The notes beneath the pieces were generated by a model. The model did no database searches. It saw nothing but the letters and a program-made list of their open reading frames with translations, and was not told where the DNA came from. From JAJPXC01 sp964510535 (GTDB lineage Bacteria; Bacteroidota; Bacteroidia; Bacteroidales; Muribaculaceae), in contig CAZECG010000001.1 of NCBI GenBank assembly GCA_964510535.1, positions 1-64,000 on the forward strand: a stretch of 64,000 nucleotides of DNA, written 5' to 3'. This document shows positions 16,821-26,379 of this stretch, piece by piece; position 1 is the stretch's first letter, and each line of letters starts with the position of its first letter. Position numbers and translations under genes: made by a program.

Positions 16821-18578
16821 TTATTCTTCTGTCACAACAGCAAGCGAAAGCTCGTCGAGCTGTTTCTGGTCGAGCGGCGCGGGTGCGTCGAGCATCACAT
16901 CACGGCCACTGTTGTTTTTCGGGAATGCGATGCAGTCGCGAATGCTGTCAAGACCGGCAAACAGAGACACCCAGCGGTCAAGTCCGTATGCGAGACCGCC
17001 ATGAGGGGGCGCGCCAAACTTAAACGCGTTCATCAGGAATCCGAACTGTTCCTGAGCTTTTTCTGGTGTGAAACCGAGAATCTCAAACATTTTGGCCTGC
17101 AGCTTGCTGTCGTGGATACGGATTGAACCGCCACCTACTTCTACGCCGTTAATCACCATGTCGTAGGCATCGGCGCGCACTGCGGCGGGGTCGGTGTCGA
17201 GCAGGGGGATATCCTCATCTTTGGGATGGGTGAACGGGTGGTGCATTGCCATCAGACGCTGCTCCTCGTCGCTCCATTCAAACATCGGGAAATCAACTAC
17301 CCACAGGCAAGCGAATTTATCTTTATCTCTTAGACCGAGGCGGTTGCCCATTTCAAGACGCAGCTCACATAGCTGTTTGCGCGTCTTCATGGCATCGTCG
17401 CCGCTGAGTATCAGAATCAAATCGCCCGGCTCGGCTGACATAACCTCTTTGAGACGTTGAAGTGTCTCCTGAGTATAAAATTTATCGACCGACGATTTCA
17501 CTGTGCCGTCGGCCTCGACACGCGCGTAGACCATACCCTTTGCGCCAATCTGCGGACGCTTCACAAAGTCGGTCAGCTGGTCAAGTTGCTTGCGAGTGTA
17601 GCTTGCCGCGCCCTTAGCGCAAATACCGCCGATATAAGCGGCATTGTCAAACACCGAGAAACCGTGGCCTTTGAGCGTATCCATCAGCTCCACAAAAGTC
17701 ATACCGAAACGCAAATCAGGCTTGTCGCTGCCATAGAGACGCATGGCCTCGCTCCAAGGCATTCGCAGGAACGGTTCGCTAAGCTCAACACATCGCAATT
17801 CCTTGAACAGATGCTTTGCCATCCCCTCAAAAAGATTGATTATATCATCTTGCTCCACGTAGCTCATTTCGCAGTCAATCTGAGTGAACTCGGGTTGGCG
17901 GTCGGCACGAAGGTCTTCGTCGCGGAAACATTTCACAATCTGGAAATAGCGATCCATGCCCGACACCATCAGCAACTGCTTCAACGTCTGAGGCGACTGG
18001 GGCAGAGCGTAAAACTGTCCCTGGTTCATGCGCGAAGGCACCACAAAGTCACGCGCGCCCTCGGGAGTCGACCCAACGAGCATCGGGGTCTCGATTTCGA
18101 GGAATCCCTTCGAGTCGAGATAGCGACGCACCTCCATCGTCATGCGGTGGCGCAGTTCAAGGTTGCGGCGCACTGCCGTGCGGCGCAAATCAAGATAGCG
18201 GTATTTCATGCGCAGCTCGTCGCCGCCATCGGTGTTATCCTCGATAGTGAACGGCGGCACCTCACTGGGGTTAAGCACGTTAAGTTCAGAGGCGATTATC
18301 TCGATGTCGCCTGTCGGGAGATTAGGATTCTTGCTGGCGCGCTCGGCCACGCGGCCCTTTATCTGCACCACATACTCGCGCCCGAGTTTGTTGGCGGCGT
18401 CACACAGAGCGGCATCGGTCTCGTTGTTAAACACTACCTGCGTAAGCCCGTAACGGTCACGGATGTCAACAAACGTCATGCCACCCATCTTGCGGGTACG
18501 TTGAACCCATCCGGCCAAAGTGACATCTTTGCCGGCATCGCTTAGGCGGAGTTCTCCGCATGTATTGCTCCTAAACAT
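16821..18578 (-). CDS. aspS: aspartyl-tRNA synthetase
   Basis: A 585-residue bacterial-type class IIb synthetase charging tRNA-Asp. It opens MFRSNTCGELRLSDAGKDVTLAGWV (OB-fold anticodon domain), has motif 2 (FRDEDLRADRQPEFTQID, ~residues 215-232), an inserted GAD domain, and motif 3 (GLAYGLDRWVSLFAGLDSIRD). The ORF runs upstream to 18656, but the synthetase start at 18578 and the CAAAGATA (-7) element at 18624 fix the shorter form. It leads the aspS-nif3-zinc ribbon operon. Confidence 0.96.
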   Translation of the reverse strand: MFRSNTCGELRLSDAGKDVTLAGWVQRTRKMGGMTFVDIRDRYGLTQVVFNNETDAALCDAANKLGREYVVQIKGRVAERASKNPNLPTGDIEIIASELNVLNPSEVPPFTIEDNTDGGDELRMKYRYLDLRRTAVRRNLELRHRMTMEVRRYLDSKGFLEIETPMLVGSTPEGARDFVVPSRMNQGQFYALPQSPQTLKQLLMVSGMDRYFQIVKCFRDEDLRADRQPEFTQIDCEMSYVEQDDIINLFEGMAKHLFKELRCVELSEPFLRMPWSEAMRLYGSDKPDLRFGMTFVELMDTLKGHGFSVFDNAAYIGGICAKGAASYTRKQLDQLTDFVKRPQIGAKGMVYARVEADGTVKSSVDKFYTQETLQRLKEVMSAEPGDLILILSGDDAMKTRKQLCELRLEMGNRLGLRDKDKFACLWVVDFPMFEWSDEEQRLMAMHHPFTHPKDEDIPLLDTDPAAVRADAYDMVINGVEVGGGSIRIHDSKLQAKMFEILGFTPEKAQEQFGFLMNAFKFGAPPHGGLAYGLDRWVSLFAGLDSIRDCIAFPKNNSGRDVMLDAPAPLDQKQLDELSLAVVTEE

Positions 18579-18623
18579 AGAGGTATATCTGTTTTTATGG
18601 TTTTGCTTATGCCAATTAAACCA

Positions 18624-18656
18624 CAAAGATACGAATAAGTCGAGAGCAAAAAGCAA
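18624..18656 (-). promoter_or_regulatory. promoter of aspS operon
   Basis: On the minus strand TATCTTTG (18631-18624) with TTG (18656-18654) 22 nt upstream; leader of about 40 nt to the aspS ATG. Confidence 0.6.
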
Positions 18657-18700
18657 ATTTTATTGTTTTTTGTTAAGAATCACTTTTTAGGCAGGGTCTA

Positions 18701-18922
18701 TCATAATCCGAAAATAGCGCGCAAGCAGTCGAAACTGTGTAGAATCAAAGCGGAAATTACGCCGCTGACCGCCAGGGCTGCCATTGCCACTAAAGCCACC
18801 ATATCAGCTCGGATACGCCCCACACGGACACGTCGACAGCCAAGCCAGGGGTTAGATGTGAAATCGGCATAATTATTGCTATCGTTTGGATTATCAACGC
18901 GATAAAGCGGAAAGCGGTTCAT
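18701..18922 (-). CDS. possible small membrane protein, unrecognised
   Basis: A 73-residue ORF in a 433-nt space between aspS and the sensor kinase gene. It has a basic N-terminal half (FTSNPWLGCRRVRVGRIRAD) and one strong membrane helix (VALVAMAALAVSGVISALIL). No family is recognised and no -7 element was found upstream, so it may be spurious; the sharp split into a charged and a membrane half is the main support. The rest of the 18657-19011 space shows nothing I can name. Confidence 0.35.
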   Translation of the reverse strand: MNRFPLYRVDNPNDSNNYADFTSNPWLGCRRVRVGRIRADMVALVAMAALAVSGVISALILHSFDCLRAIFGL

Positions 18923-19011
18923 CGCCGCGTACGATTGAGATTAGAGCCGAAGGCATTGATTACCCCAACGGGCTACGCGGCAGTTCATAAAAAATCGGAG
19001 ATATGATTACA

Positions 19012-20457
19012 CTATATTTTGACTTTAGGCAATGAAAACGTAAACTCAAGTCCTCCATCATCCTTGTTTCGCACTGAAATAATACCGCCAAGAGTTTTGA
19101 TAGCACTATTGACAATCGAAAGGCCCAAACCCACACCTCCATTTTTACGCGCCCTTCCGATGTCAGCTCGATAAAAACGCTCAAATAGGTGTTCCAATTG
19201 TTCCGGTTCCACCCCGATGCCGTTGTCGGCATAAGCAAACACGTAGGAATCAGAAGTTTCTTCGATTAAACGCAAAGTCATCTCCGTCCCATTGCTATGA
19301 AGAATAGAATTGCGTATCAGGTTAAGTAATACAGAAATCAGCAGCTCTCTGTCACCTCTCACATGACAGTTCAAAGGAATGTCAAAGCTGAATGCCATAT
19401 TGTTAGAGATACCGACACTCGCAAATTTAACATCGTCACTGATTTTCGACACGACATCATAGAAGTCCACATCAGAAATGACCGCGTTGTATGACATCTC
19501 ATCAAGTTGCGCTATTACTGAAATATCACTAACCAATGAGTTCAGTCGGTCAACATTTTCAATAATACGTTTTATAAACTTGTCTTTTGTGGCCTCATCC
19601 ATATCTGGAGTGCACTGTATTGTCTCTACATATCCGCGGATAACACCCAGCGGCGTTTTAATTTCATGGTTGATATTGTTGGTCATTCGGCGTTGAAACG
19701 CCTCTTTCTCCTCTAATGCGCTAACGACTCTTTGATGCTCTAAATTGTTTTCATCAATCGCTTTAATCAAAGATGTATAAATATTAAATATCTCTTTTGC
19801 GATTTCACCAAGCTCGTCATTAGGAAAATTTGGCACTTTTTCAATCGGTTGCCTGTGTGACGCCTGATAAGCGAACCGCCGCAGAAGGTAAATATTACGA
19901 CTTAGCAAATGGGTTGAAAAATACACTACTACAGATGCGATTAACGTGATTACGGCAAGGAGCCACCAATGTATGTCAGTGCTTATCGCACTATTTATTG
20001 AAAAAGAATATGGCATACCGGTCTTGACTGTTATTTTACCATCACGACTTTTACCGGAAGAGAAATAAAACAGATTTGTGTTGCCGTCCGTGTTATACTT
20101 TACTAATCGCGTTGTCTTGTCCTCAGGTTGGAGGTCCTCGAGGCTGTCGAGTTCTTGAGGTATCGGCTGTCTGACGGAAGCGATTAGAGAATCCCCCTCT
20201 CCATATACACTTATCTGCATTGCATCAAATGTGGAGTTTTGGTAACATATCTCTAACATTCTCACAAATTCCTTCAAGTCATGTCCTTCATCATAAACCG
20301 ACATGATGTGTTGGTCTATCATCTTGAGTTCATTACGCAACATTTGTTTCTTGTAATTTATTTCAGTTTTATACTGAAAGTAAAACAAGCTGCCAAATAT
20401 TGTCCAAACAAGTATTATGACCCAAAAGAAAAGCTTATTGCGATATGTTAATTTCAT
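19012..20457 (-). CDS. membrane sensor histidine kinase, orphan
   Basis: A 481-residue two-helix kinase: helix 1 at residues ~8-28, a ~130-residue periplasmic sensor part, helix 2 at ~165-185, a HAMP-like linker, then HisKA (NNINHEIKTPLGVIRGYVET, phospho-His in H-E-I-K-T-P) and HATPase_c with N box LNLIRNSILHS, G1 DNGIGV, F box LFERFYRAD and G2 GVGLGLSIV. The start is set at MKLTYRNKLFF because a -7 element (20487-20494) excludes the longer ORF. No response regulator gene adjoins, so the partner is encoded elsewhere. The signal is unknown. Confidence 0.93.
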   Translation of the reverse strand: MKLTYRNKLFFWVIILVWTIFGSLFYFQYKTEINYKKQMLRNELKMIDQHIMSVYDEGHDLKEFVRMLEICYQNSTFDAMQISVYGEGDSLIASVRQPIPQELDSLEDLQPEDKTTRLVKYNTDGNTNLFYFSSGKSRDGKITVKTGMPYSFSINSAISTDIHWWLLAVITLIASVVVYFSTHLLSRNIYLLRRFAYQASHRQPIEKVPNFPNDELGEIAKEIFNIYTSLIKAIDENNLEHQRVVSALEEKEAFQRRMTNNINHEIKTPLGVIRGYVETIQCTPDMDEATKDKFIKRIIENVDRLNSLVSDISVIAQLDEMSYNAVISDVDFYDVVSKISDDVKFASVGISNNMAFSFDIPLNCHVRGDRELLISVLLNLIRNSILHSNGTEMTLRLIEETSDSYVFAYADNGIGVEPEQLEHLFERFYRADIGRARKNGGVGLGLSIVNSAIKTLGGIISVRNKDDGGLEFTFSLPKVKI

Positions 20458-20486
20458 GTAATATAAGCGGCTTCGTATAAATATTG

Positions 20487-20494
20487 CAAATATA
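20487..20494 (-). promoter_or_regulatory. -7 element of the sensor kinase gene
   Basis: TATATTTG on the minus strand, 29 nt before the chosen ATG at 20457. The -33 element is not obvious. Confidence 0.5.
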
Positions 20495-20649
20495 CCGCTA
20501 ATCAATCGTCCTCTCACATTAAAAGAGGTTAAATCCATCGGGGAAGGGATAGTCTATTACGCGGGGTTGAGCCCAAGTGCCTAATCACGACTACCGCCGA
20601 TGTGATTTTGTTTTCACCAAATATAATAAACCATTTTCTGATTTTTGTG

Positions 20650-20657
20650 TAATTTTG
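20650..20657 (+). promoter_or_regulatory. -7 element of rpoN
   Basis: TAATTTTG, 34 nt before the rpoN ATG; no TTG at the usual distance. The rest of 20495-20649 shows no gene. Confidence 0.45.
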
Positions 20658-20691
20658 CAATATCTTACGCATCGCAAACGTAAACGAGGAT

Positions 20692-22122
20692 ATGGAAGAG
20701 GCTCTCAGACTGACCACTCAGCAGAAATTGCAGCAACGGCTCACCCCGCTGCAGGTGCAGTTTGTCAGGATGCTTGAGATGACGGGGCCCGAACTTGAAG
20801 ATGAAGTGCGCCGAGCCGTCGATGACAATCCTGCTCTCGAGATCGCCGATGACGCCTCTCCGATTCAGCCCGATAACGATTTCAACGAAAGCGCCGAGGA
20901 AATGCAGATGGCCGACTACCGTAGTGACGACATACCGTCCTACAGGCTTGAAGCAAACAACCACAGCAGCGATGACCGCTATTATGAGCCGGTAGCCACC
21001 GACGACGGCGAAACTCTAATAGAATCGCTTAACGCCCAAATAGCCCAGACCCCGTTAAGCCAAGTCGACCGCGAAGTGGCTGAGTATATCATAGGCAACC
21101 TTGACGACAACGGCTACATGACGCGTTCCATCCAGGCCATAGCCGACGACCTCGCATTCCAACGCGGACTTGACGTGACTATCGACCGTGTCAAAGCGGT
21201 GTGGAACACCGTGAGATCGCTTGAACCGGCGGGAGTCGGGGCCACCGACCTGCGCGACTTACTGCTGTTGCAGTTGCGCCGACGCCATCAATCATCGGCG
21301 CGCGACCATGCCATCGAGATTGTGGCCGACTATTTCGACCTGTTTTCTAAGAAACATTACGACCGCATAATCTCCCTGACAGGGATAACCGAGACGCAAC
21401 TACGCGAAGCCAGTGCCATCATACGCCAGCTCAATCCCAAGCCCGGAAGCGGGCTACAACCGTCAGCATCAGACGACCGCACACGCCACATAAGCCCCGA
21501 TTTCAACGTCGAAACAGATGGCGACAACATCACGCTGACGCTCCTCAACGCCGCCCCCGAGCTGCAAATAGAGGAATCGTTCGCCTCTGACGACCCCATC
21601 ACCATCCCCGATGCGACGCTGCGGCAAAAACGCGACGCCCTGCTCTTCGTCAAGCAGAAACGCGACGAGGCCTCCAACTTCATCAAAGCGGTAAAGATGC
21701 GTCAAGAGACGCTCTACCGCGTGATGCTCGCCATCATAAAACTGCAAAGACATTTTTTCCTGACCGACGACCCTACCGACATCCGCCCTATGATACTCAG
21801 AGATGTGGCGGCGTCAACAGGCTATGACCTGTCGGTAATATCCCGAGCAACAGCGGGAAAATATGTCATGACGCAACGAGGCGTATATCCGCTCAAAATG
21901 TTCTTTAACGAGCGCCCAAAAGATGACGACGACACCTCATCAATGCAAATTCTCGCCGCCCTGCGCAATGTCATCGAAAAAGAAGACAAACGCCACCCTA
22001 TGAGCGACGAGGCCATAACCGCCGCCTTGCGCGACGAGGGTTATAACATAGCCCGGCGCACGGTCGCCAAGTACCGCGAGAAAGCGGGGGTGCCTGTGGC
22101 GCGTCTGCGCAAGGAATTATAA
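20692..22122 (+). CDS. rpoN: RNA polymerase sigma-54 factor
   Basis: A 476-residue sigma-54. Region I is glutamine/leucine-rich (LRLTTQQKLQQRLTPLQVQFVRMLEM), followed by an acidic region II, the core-binding region (DLRDLLLLQLRRRHQ; LNPKPGSG), the helix-turn-helix area (RDVAASTGYDLSVISRATAGKYVMT) and the C-terminal RpoN box (ARRTVAKYRE, ~residues 455-464). It directs polymerase to -24/-12 promoters and needs an AAA+ activator; none is in the window. It begins a plus-strand run with the PAP2-like gene, purE, ispG and the M16 peptidase. Confidence 0.96.
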   Translation: MEEALRLTTQQKLQQRLTPLQVQFVRMLEMTGPELEDEVRRAVDDNPALEIADDASPIQPDNDFNESAEEMQMADYRSDDIPSYRLEANNHSSDDRYYEPVATDDGETLIESLNAQIAQTPLSQVDREVAEYIIGNLDDNGYMTRSIQAIADDLAFQRGLDVTIDRVKAVWNTVRSLEPAGVGATDLRDLLLLQLRRRHQSSARDHAIEIVADYFDLFSKKHYDRIISLTGITETQLREASAIIRQLNPKPGSGLQPSASDDRTRHISPDFNVETDGDNITLTLLNAAPELQIEESFASDDPITIPDATLRQKRDALLFVKQKRDEASNFIKAVKMRQETLYRVMLAIIKLQRHFFLTDDPTDIRPMILRDVAASTGYDLSVISRATAGKYVMTQRGVYPLKMFFNERPKDDDDTSSMQILAALRNVIEKEDKRHPMSDEAITAALRDEGYNIARRTVAKYREKAGVPVARLRKEL

Positions 22123-22150
22123 ACAACAACATTCAAAAGGAATCCCGACA

Positions 22151-22762
22151 ATGAACCGTTTCGCATCAATCATATCAGCCGTTTTCAGCCCCCTGTTCAT
22201 ACCCACCTACGGCGTGGGGCTGGCGTTGCTGACCACAACGCTCTATTATGTCACCCCTTCGGCAAAGTGGCACGTTCTGCTGACCACCCTCGCCACCACG
22301 GGCATGATTCCGCTGATAGCGATATATTTGCTCTCGCGAATAGGTCGAGTGACCGACATAGGACTCAATGAACGGCGGGAACGCACCCTGCCCTACCTCA
22401 TCTCGCTGGCCTGCTATCTCGGCTGCGCCGGTTATCTCGTGACAGTCCACTCCCCTGCGTGGCTCACAATGTTCATGGTGGGCGGAGCGGTCACGCTGAC
22501 TGTGACCATGACAATCAACTTCTGGTGGAAAATCAGTGCTCACGCCGCCGGAATGGGCGGATTAGTAGCGCTAATGATTCACATCATAGCCCGCGGTCTC
22601 AACGTGTGGGAGACCGAGTGGGTGGCAATGTCGGCCATTATCTTGGCAGGGCTTGTATGCTCCTGCCGCCTGATTCTTCGCCGTCACACTCTGGGTCAGC
22701 TTGTCGCAGGATTCGCGCTCGGATTTCTCGCGGTTTCCCTTGCCACCGATTTCAACTATTGA
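22151..22762 (+). CDS. PAP2-superfamily-like integral membrane protein
   Basis: A 203-residue membrane protein with about six helices. The second and third PAP2 phosphatase motifs are visible as ISAHAAGMGG (S-x-H-x-x-G) and RRHTLGQLVAGFALG (R-x5-H-x-x-x-Q/G type), while the first (K-x6-RP) is only hinted at by NERRERTLPY. If active it would remove phosphate from a lipid pyrophosphate such as undecaprenyl or lipid A phosphates at the periplasmic face. The weak first motif leaves open that it is inactive. It lies 28 nt after rpoN. Confidence 0.75.
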   Translation: MNRFASIISAVFSPLFIPTYGVGLALLTTTLYYVTPSAKWHVLLTTLATTGMIPLIAIYLLSRIGRVTDIGLNERRERTLPYLISLACYLGCAGYLVTVHSPAWLTMFMVGGAVTLTVTMTINFWWKISAHAAGMGGLVALMIHIIARGLNVWETEWVAMSAIILAGLVCSCRLILRRHTLGQLVAGFALGFLAVSLATDFNY

Positions 22763-22795
22763 CAACCTCATCAAACACCACTACATAACATAATC

Positions 22796-23308
22796 ATGAA
22801 CATGACACCACTGGTAAGCATAATCATGGGGAGCACGTCAGACCTCCCCATACTGCGCAAAGCAGCGGCCTTTCTCGACGAGATGGAAGTGCCGTTTGAG
22901 ATGAACGCTTTGTCGGCCCACCGCACTCCGGCCGAAGTGGAGCGGTTTGCCCGCGAAGCAGCCGGCCGCGGGCTTAAAGTGATAATCGCAGCCGCAGGCA
23001 TGGCCGCAGCACTCCCCGGAGTAATAGCAGCCATGACACCGCTGCCTGTAATCGGCGTGCCAATCAATTCAACTCTCGACGGCTGCGACGCACTCCTGTC
23101 TATCGTTCAGATGCCTCCGGGCATATCGGTAGCCACCGTAGGTATCAACGGCGGCTTGAACGCCGCCATCCTTGCCGTGCAGATGCTTGCGCTAAGCGAC
23201 GAAGACATCGCCCGGCGATTCAACGACTACCGCGAAAGCCTCTCGGCTAAAATCGCCAAAGCCAACGAGGATTTGAAAAAAGAAAAATTCAATTACAAAA
23301 CCAACTAA
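22796..23308 (+). CDS. purE: 5-(carboxyamino)imidazole ribonucleotide mutase
   Basis: A 170-residue class I PurE: IIMGSTSDLPILRKA, the catalytic-histidine motif NALSAHRTPAEVERF, AAGMAAALPGVIAA, GVPINSTLDGCDALLSIVQMPPGISVATV. It rearranges N5-CAIR to CAIR in de novo purine synthesis. An ATG at 22802 is an equally good start. It sits between the PAP2-like gene and ispG. Confidence 0.95.
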   Translation: MNMTPLVSIIMGSTSDLPILRKAAAFLDEMEVPFEMNALSAHRTPAEVERFAREAAGRGLKVIIAAAGMAAALPGVIAAMTPLPVIGVPINSTLDGCDALLSIVQMPPGISVATVGINGGLNAAILAVQMLALSDEDIARRFNDYRESLSAKIAKANEDLKKEKFNYKTN

Positions 23309-23337
23309 CCAGCCCGACACACCACTACAAAACCGAT

Positions 23338-25044
23338 ATGAGCGTTTTTGACTATCACCGCCGTCCTACAATCGAGGTCGAAATCGGCAACGTGCCACTC
23401 GGCGGCGACAACCCAATCAGACTACAGTCGATGACCAACACATCAACCATGGATACTGACGGATCCGTAGCGCAATGCGAGCGCATAGCCCGCGCCGGAG
23501 CCGATTATGTAAGACTGACTGCACAGGGTGTCCGCGAGGCTGCGAATATCGGGGTCATACGCTCGCGCCTGAGAGCCGACGGCATCAACACCCCCCTTGT
23601 GGCCGACATACATTTCAACCCGCGGGCCGCCACAGCCGCGGCACCGGTGGTCGACAAAGTCAGAATCAACCCCGGCAACTTCGTTGACCCGGGGCGGGTT
23701 TTCAAGAAACTCGAATACACTCCGGAGCAATACGCAGCCGAACTCACGCGCATCGACGAGGCATTGACCCCGTTTCTCGCGCTCTGCAAAGCTAATGGGA
23801 CGGCACTGCGCATAGGGGTTAACCACGGGTCGCTGTCTGACCGCATCATGAGCCGGTATGGCGACACCCCGGCAGGTATGGTCGAAAGCGCGATGGAATT
23901 TTTGCGCGTATGCGTAGCGCGCGGGTTCATGGATGTGGTCATTTCAATCAAAGCTTCCAACACGGTCGTGATGGTCGAGACCGTCAGACGGCTTGTCAGG
24001 GCAATGGAGGCAGAAGATATGAAATTTCCGCTCCATCTCGGGGTTACTGAAGCCGGCGACGGCGAGGACGGACGCGTGAAATCGGCAGTAGGAATAGGGA
24101 CTCTGCTTGCCGAGGGGATAGGCGACACTGTGAGGGTTTCACTCAGCGAGCCGCCGGAGAATGAGATACCGGTGGCCGCATCGCTCGTCAACTACATAAC
24201 AGCCCGCGCCTCCGCTCCATCGATAGCCGGCGAATACGCTGCCGGCTACGACCCCGTCACCCCCACCCGCCGCGCCACCGCGGCAATAGGCATAGTGGGA
24301 GACGACAATCCCCCGGTGGTCGTAGGCGCAGACCACGCGATTGATTACCACTCTGACATAAAACCCGACATCTACCTGTCACAGACTCCACACATAGCTC
24401 TTGACGCTTCGCAGCCCATCGAAGAGATAGCCGCAGCTATCGCAGCCAACGCCGACAAAATAGCGGTGATGACATCAACCCATTCCAACCCCATCGGGGA
24501 GATACAAGCAACACTCCACGCCTTGACAGCAAAAGGAATTGACACCCCGGTGATACCTCGGCTCGTTTACGACGGAATCCCTGCCGGCGAAGTGACAATC
24601 AGAGCCGCAGCCGACATGGGCGCGCTGCTGATGAACGGCGCGCGCGACGGCATAATGATCGAAAGCGACTCCCTCACCCCCGATGAAATAACTCGGCTAT
24701 CGTTCGGTATACTCCAAGCCGCCCGCCAGCGTTTCACCCGCACTGAATATATAGCCTGCCCCGGTTGCGGACGCACACTGTTTGACCTTCAAGGCACACT
24801 GAAACAGGTGAAAGAAGCCACTGCCCACCTAAAAGGATTGAAAATAGGAGTGATGGGGTGCATCGTCAACGGACCCGGTGAGATGGCTGACGCCGACTAC
24901 GGCTATGTTGGAGCAGCCGCCGGGAAGGTAAGCCTTTACAAAGGGAAAGTGTGCATGGAGAAGAATCTTGACGCTTCGGAAGCCTTGCCGCGCCTCATAA
25001 AACTAATAAAAGATTCCGGCGACTGGTCTGACACTAATAAGTGA
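23338..25044 (+). CDS. ispG: 4-hydroxy-3-methylbut-2-enyl diphosphate synthase (long form)
   Basis: A 568-residue GcpE/IspG, the penultimate enzyme of the MEP isoprenoid pathway. The N-terminal TIM barrel begins RRPTIEVEIGNVPLGGDNPIRLQSMTNT-like sequence, and the C-terminal [4Fe-4S] domain carries CPGCGRTLFDL (~residues 479-489) and MGCIVNGPGEMADADYGYVG. It is ~200 residues longer than the E. coli enzyme because of a middle insertion (~residues 270-440), the form found in Bacteroidota, Chlamydiae and plants. The stop is directly joined to the M16 peptidase start (TGATG). Confidence 0.96.
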   Translation: MSVFDYHRRPTIEVEIGNVPLGGDNPIRLQSMTNTSTMDTDGSVAQCERIARAGADYVRLTAQGVREAANIGVIRSRLRADGINTPLVADIHFNPRAATAAAPVVDKVRINPGNFVDPGRVFKKLEYTPEQYAAELTRIDEALTPFLALCKANGTALRIGVNHGSLSDRIMSRYGDTPAGMVESAMEFLRVCVARGFMDVVISIKASNTVVMVETVRRLVRAMEAEDMKFPLHLGVTEAGDGEDGRVKSAVGIGTLLAEGIGDTVRVSLSEPPENEIPVAASLVNYITARASAPSIAGEYAAGYDPVTPTRRATAAIGIVGDDNPPVVVGADHAIDYHSDIKPDIYLSQTPHIALDASQPIEEIAAAIAANADKIAVMTSTHSNPIGEIQATLHALTAKGIDTPVIPRLVYDGIPAGEVTIRAAADMGALLMNGARDGIMIESDSLTPDEITRLSFGILQAARQRFTRTEYIACPGCGRTLFDLQGTLKQVKEATAHLKGLKIGVMGCIVNGPGEMADADYGYVGAAAGKVSLYKGKVCMEKNLDASEALPRLIKLIKDSGDWSDTNK

Positions 25045-26273
25045 TGGAGGATAAGGAGATTTTCACCTACACGACCCTCCCGTCAGGGCTGAAGATGGTC
25101 TACCACCGCGAAGATGCGATGGTGGAATATTGCGGACTTGCCGTCAACGCCGGAAGCCGCGATGAGAGCCAATCGGAATTCGGGCTGGCCCACTTCGTCG
25201 AACATACCATATTCAAAGGCACTCTCCGCCGACGCGCATGGCACATCATAAACAGGATGGAAGCCGTGGGCGGCGAGCTTAACGCCTACACCACCAAAGA
25301 GGAGACTATGGTCTACTCGGTATTCCCGACTGGCAACCTCAGCCGCGCTGCCGAACTGATTTTCGACCTCGCCGCCAACTCTCTGTTTCCCGACATAGAA
25401 CTTGACAAAGAGCGCGAAGTCGTGGCCGATGAAATAAACAGCTATCTCGACACCCCGTCCGAGGCGGTGTTCGACGACTTCGAGGACTTGATTTTCGCGG
25501 AATCACAGCTCGGCCACAACATACTCGGGAGCGCCGACACTGTCGCAAAGCTCACCTCAGCCGACTGCCAACGCTATCTGCGCCGCTACTACATCCCGGG
25601 CAACATGGTATTTTTCTATTCCGGGCCCACCCCGCAGGCCGTTGTCGAAAGGCTGGCAGCGCGCCTGTCGTCGATGCTACCATCGGCCAACGGAGTGCGC
25701 AACACGCGTGTGATTCCTCCCATAGTCAAGCCGTTTGTCACATCACACGGGGTCGGTTCACATCAAGCCCACACCGTCATAGGCGCTCGACTACCCGGAA
25801 TGTACGATATTGACCGCCAGGCACTCGCACTGCTCACAAACATACTTGGCGGCCCGGGGATGAACTCACTGCTCAACGTGTCGCTCCGCGAACGCCGCGG
25901 CCTTGTCTACTCAGTCGACGCATCTACGGCAATATTTACCGATGCCGGATTGTTCACTGTCTACTTCGGCTGCGACCCTGAGGATAATGACCGCTGTGTA
26001 AAACTCACGCTTCGAGAGATGGCACACCTCGCTGAAACACCTATGAGCGAACGCGCGCTCGCAAAGGCAAAAAAACAGTTTCTGGGGCAACTGACCGTGG
26101 GGAGCGAAAACCGCGAACAACTCGTTCTCGGCTCGGCTCGCGCCACGCTCTACTATGGGCAGGCACTCACGCCCTCACAGGTGTATGACCGCGTGATGCA
26201 GGTCACTCCTGACCGACTGCTGACGTTGGCTCAGACAATCGCCTCCACCCCCTCCATTCTCACGCTGAAATAA
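25044..26273 (+). CDS. M16 family zinc peptidase
   Basis: A 409-residue insulinase/mitochondrial processing peptidase-like protein. The inverted zinc motif H-x-x-E-H is visible in LAHFVEHTIFKGT (~residues 47-59) with the downstream glutamate in TTKEETMVYSVF and DKEREVVADEIN. The C-terminal domain has GPGMNSLLNVSLRERRGLVYSVDAST. The ATG at 25044 is chosen over a GTG at 25041. It overlaps the ispG stop by one nt, so the two are probably translated together. Substrate unknown; location is probably cytoplasmic because no signal peptide is seen. Confidence 0.92.
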   Translation: MEDKEIFTYTTLPSGLKMVYHREDAMVEYCGLAVNAGSRDESQSEFGLAHFVEHTIFKGTLRRRAWHIINRMEAVGGELNAYTTKEETMVYSVFPTGNLSRAAELIFDLAANSLFPDIELDKEREVVADEINSYLDTPSEAVFDDFEDLIFAESQLGHNILGSADTVAKLTSADCQRYLRRYYIPGNMVFFYSGPTPQAVVERLAARLSSMLPSANGVRNTRVIPPIVKPFVTSHGVGSHQAHTVIGARLPGMYDIDRQALALLTNILGGPGMNSLLNVSLRERRGLVYSVDASTAIFTDAGLFTVYFGCDPEDNDRCVKLTLREMAHLAETPMSERALAKAKKQFLGQLTVGSENREQLVLGSARATLYYGQALTPSQVYDRVMQVTPDRLLTLAQTIASTPSILTLK

Positions 26274-26379
26274 TCTCACATAACCATTGTTTATTTTAAC
26301 TACCCGGGGGGGGTAATATATCACAAGGAGAGCCATAAATCATTTCATAAGCCCACCTGTCATCACAAAAGCGTACCCA

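Noticed and set aside
20529..20717. 62-residue minus-strand ORF before rpoN
   Set aside because: It overlaps the rpoN start and promoter, and its composition does not look coding.
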